Assembly: GCA_026989715.1 (NCBI GenBank)
Contig: JALSIU010000127.1
Coordinates: 1-22,531 of the forward strand
Source: Methylomonas sp.
Lineage (GTDB): Bacteria; Pseudomonadota; Gammaproteobacteria; Methylococcales; Methylomonadaceae
DNA: 22,531 bases
Direction of reading: 5' to 3'
Shown here: positions 22,338 through 22,531 of the stretch, one piece after another
Layout of the letters: each line of letters starts with the position of its first letter
Position numbering within the stretch: position 1 is the stretch's first letter
Notes under the pieces: model-generated
What the model saw: only the letters and a program-made list of their open reading frames with translations
Told to the model about the DNA's origin: nothing
Databases searched by the model: none
Made by a program: the position numbers and the translations under genes

Positions 22338-22531
22338 ATGGCCTTATTTAAAAAAATTTTTAATGTAAAAAAAAATGACTCAGCTAAGGGAAAAAGCGTC
22401 GGCTCTAATAACGCAGGTGCTCAGAAAATTAGTGAGGAGCCCATTACTCTAAAAGATTTACAAAAGCTCATCCCTATTCGACAACTTGATTCTGAATTTT
22501 TAGAGGCATTTGCCTTAGAAAGTAAAGCAAA
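22338..22531 (+). CDS. 5' end of a gene, possibly a cyclic-nucleotide-binding-domain protein (partial)
   Basis: The frame opens at ATG after AGGGACAGGGGTGA, a good ribosome-binding site, and runs off the window after 64 codons. It begins MALFKKIFNVKKND, a basic and perhaps amphipathic N-terminus, then a Ser/Gly/Asn-rich stretch. The segment ITLKDLQKLIPIRQLDSEFLEAF resembles the helix that precedes cyclic-nucleotide-binding domains, but the domain itself lies outside the window, so the assignment is tentative. It lies 174 bases after the zinc-ribbon gene; a short inverted repeat ATACT/AGTAT (22298-22311) with an embedded TATACT lies upstream. Confidence 0.6.
   Translation, partial: MALFKKIFNVKKNDSAKGKSVGSNNAGAQKISEEPITLKDLQKLIPIRQLDSEFLEAFALESKA

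Noticed and set aside
1..22531. CRISPR arrays, insertion sequences, toxin-antitoxin or restriction systems
   Set aside because: No spaced direct repeats, transposase, or recognisable defence gene is visible. The only long direct repeat is the tRNA-Thr pair.

Overview
The window looks like ordinary chromosome of a moderately AT-rich gammaproteobacterium. The lineage call rests on gene content: an LpxA-type acyltransferase (Gram-negative outer membrane), a YgiQ radical-SAM protein, a 107-residue Azotobacter FdI-type ferredoxin, an AlaC-hom-thrC cluster and a two-domain polyphosphate:AMP phosphotransferase. A sulfur-handling membrane operon and a large SUMF1/FGE-fold lipoprotein would suit a Thiotrichales- or Methylococcales-like bacterium, but this is inference. 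I see no phage, IS element, CRISPR array or integrated island.

Layout, left to right. (1) 52-4794, plus strand: an FGE/C-type-lectin-fold lipoprotein whose last 40 residues look like the variable region of a diversity-generating retroelement (DGR) target; then a spermidine-synthase-like methyltransferase-fold gene overlapping ygiQ by four bases. (2) 4800-5075: two identical tRNA-Thr(UGU) genes behind a near-consensus promoter, closed by a strong terminator. (3) 5158-8872, minus strand: alaC, hom and thrC (pyruvate/alanine transamination and the threonine branch), with their own terminator. (4) 9052-11280, minus: a periplasmic HtrA/Deg protease followed by glyoxalase II. (5) 11438-12297, plus: a DUF1264 (OBAP-family) lipoprotein behind a consensus promoter and a perfect inverted repeat, then a possible short RNA unit. 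(6) 12329-13396, plus: a secreted di-haem cytochrome c peroxidase/MauG protein. (7) 13404-17221, minus: lpxA, xerD, ogt and pap. (8) 17263-19049, plus: pmpA-pmpB-tauE, a YeeE/YedE pair plus a TauE-type permease, behind a promoter and nested inverted repeats. (9) 19343-20335: fdxA (plus) and a gamma-carbonic-anhydrase-like gene (minus), convergent. (10) 20431-22531, plus: an SPFH protein with a C-terminal SHOCT-like segment, overlapping a multi-zinc-ribbon gene by one base, then the start of another gene that runs off the window and may be a cyclic-nucleotide-binding protein.

Most of the window is housekeeping. The points most worth following are the DGR-like C-terminus of the first gene (no reverse transcriptase or template repeat is visible here), the SPFH/zinc-ribbon pair, the operator-like repeats before the DUF1264 lipoprotein and before pmpA, and the orphan promoter-terminator pair near 12.2 kb. 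Several starts were moved from the longest reading frame by ribosome-binding site, signal peptide or family length; each entry says where.
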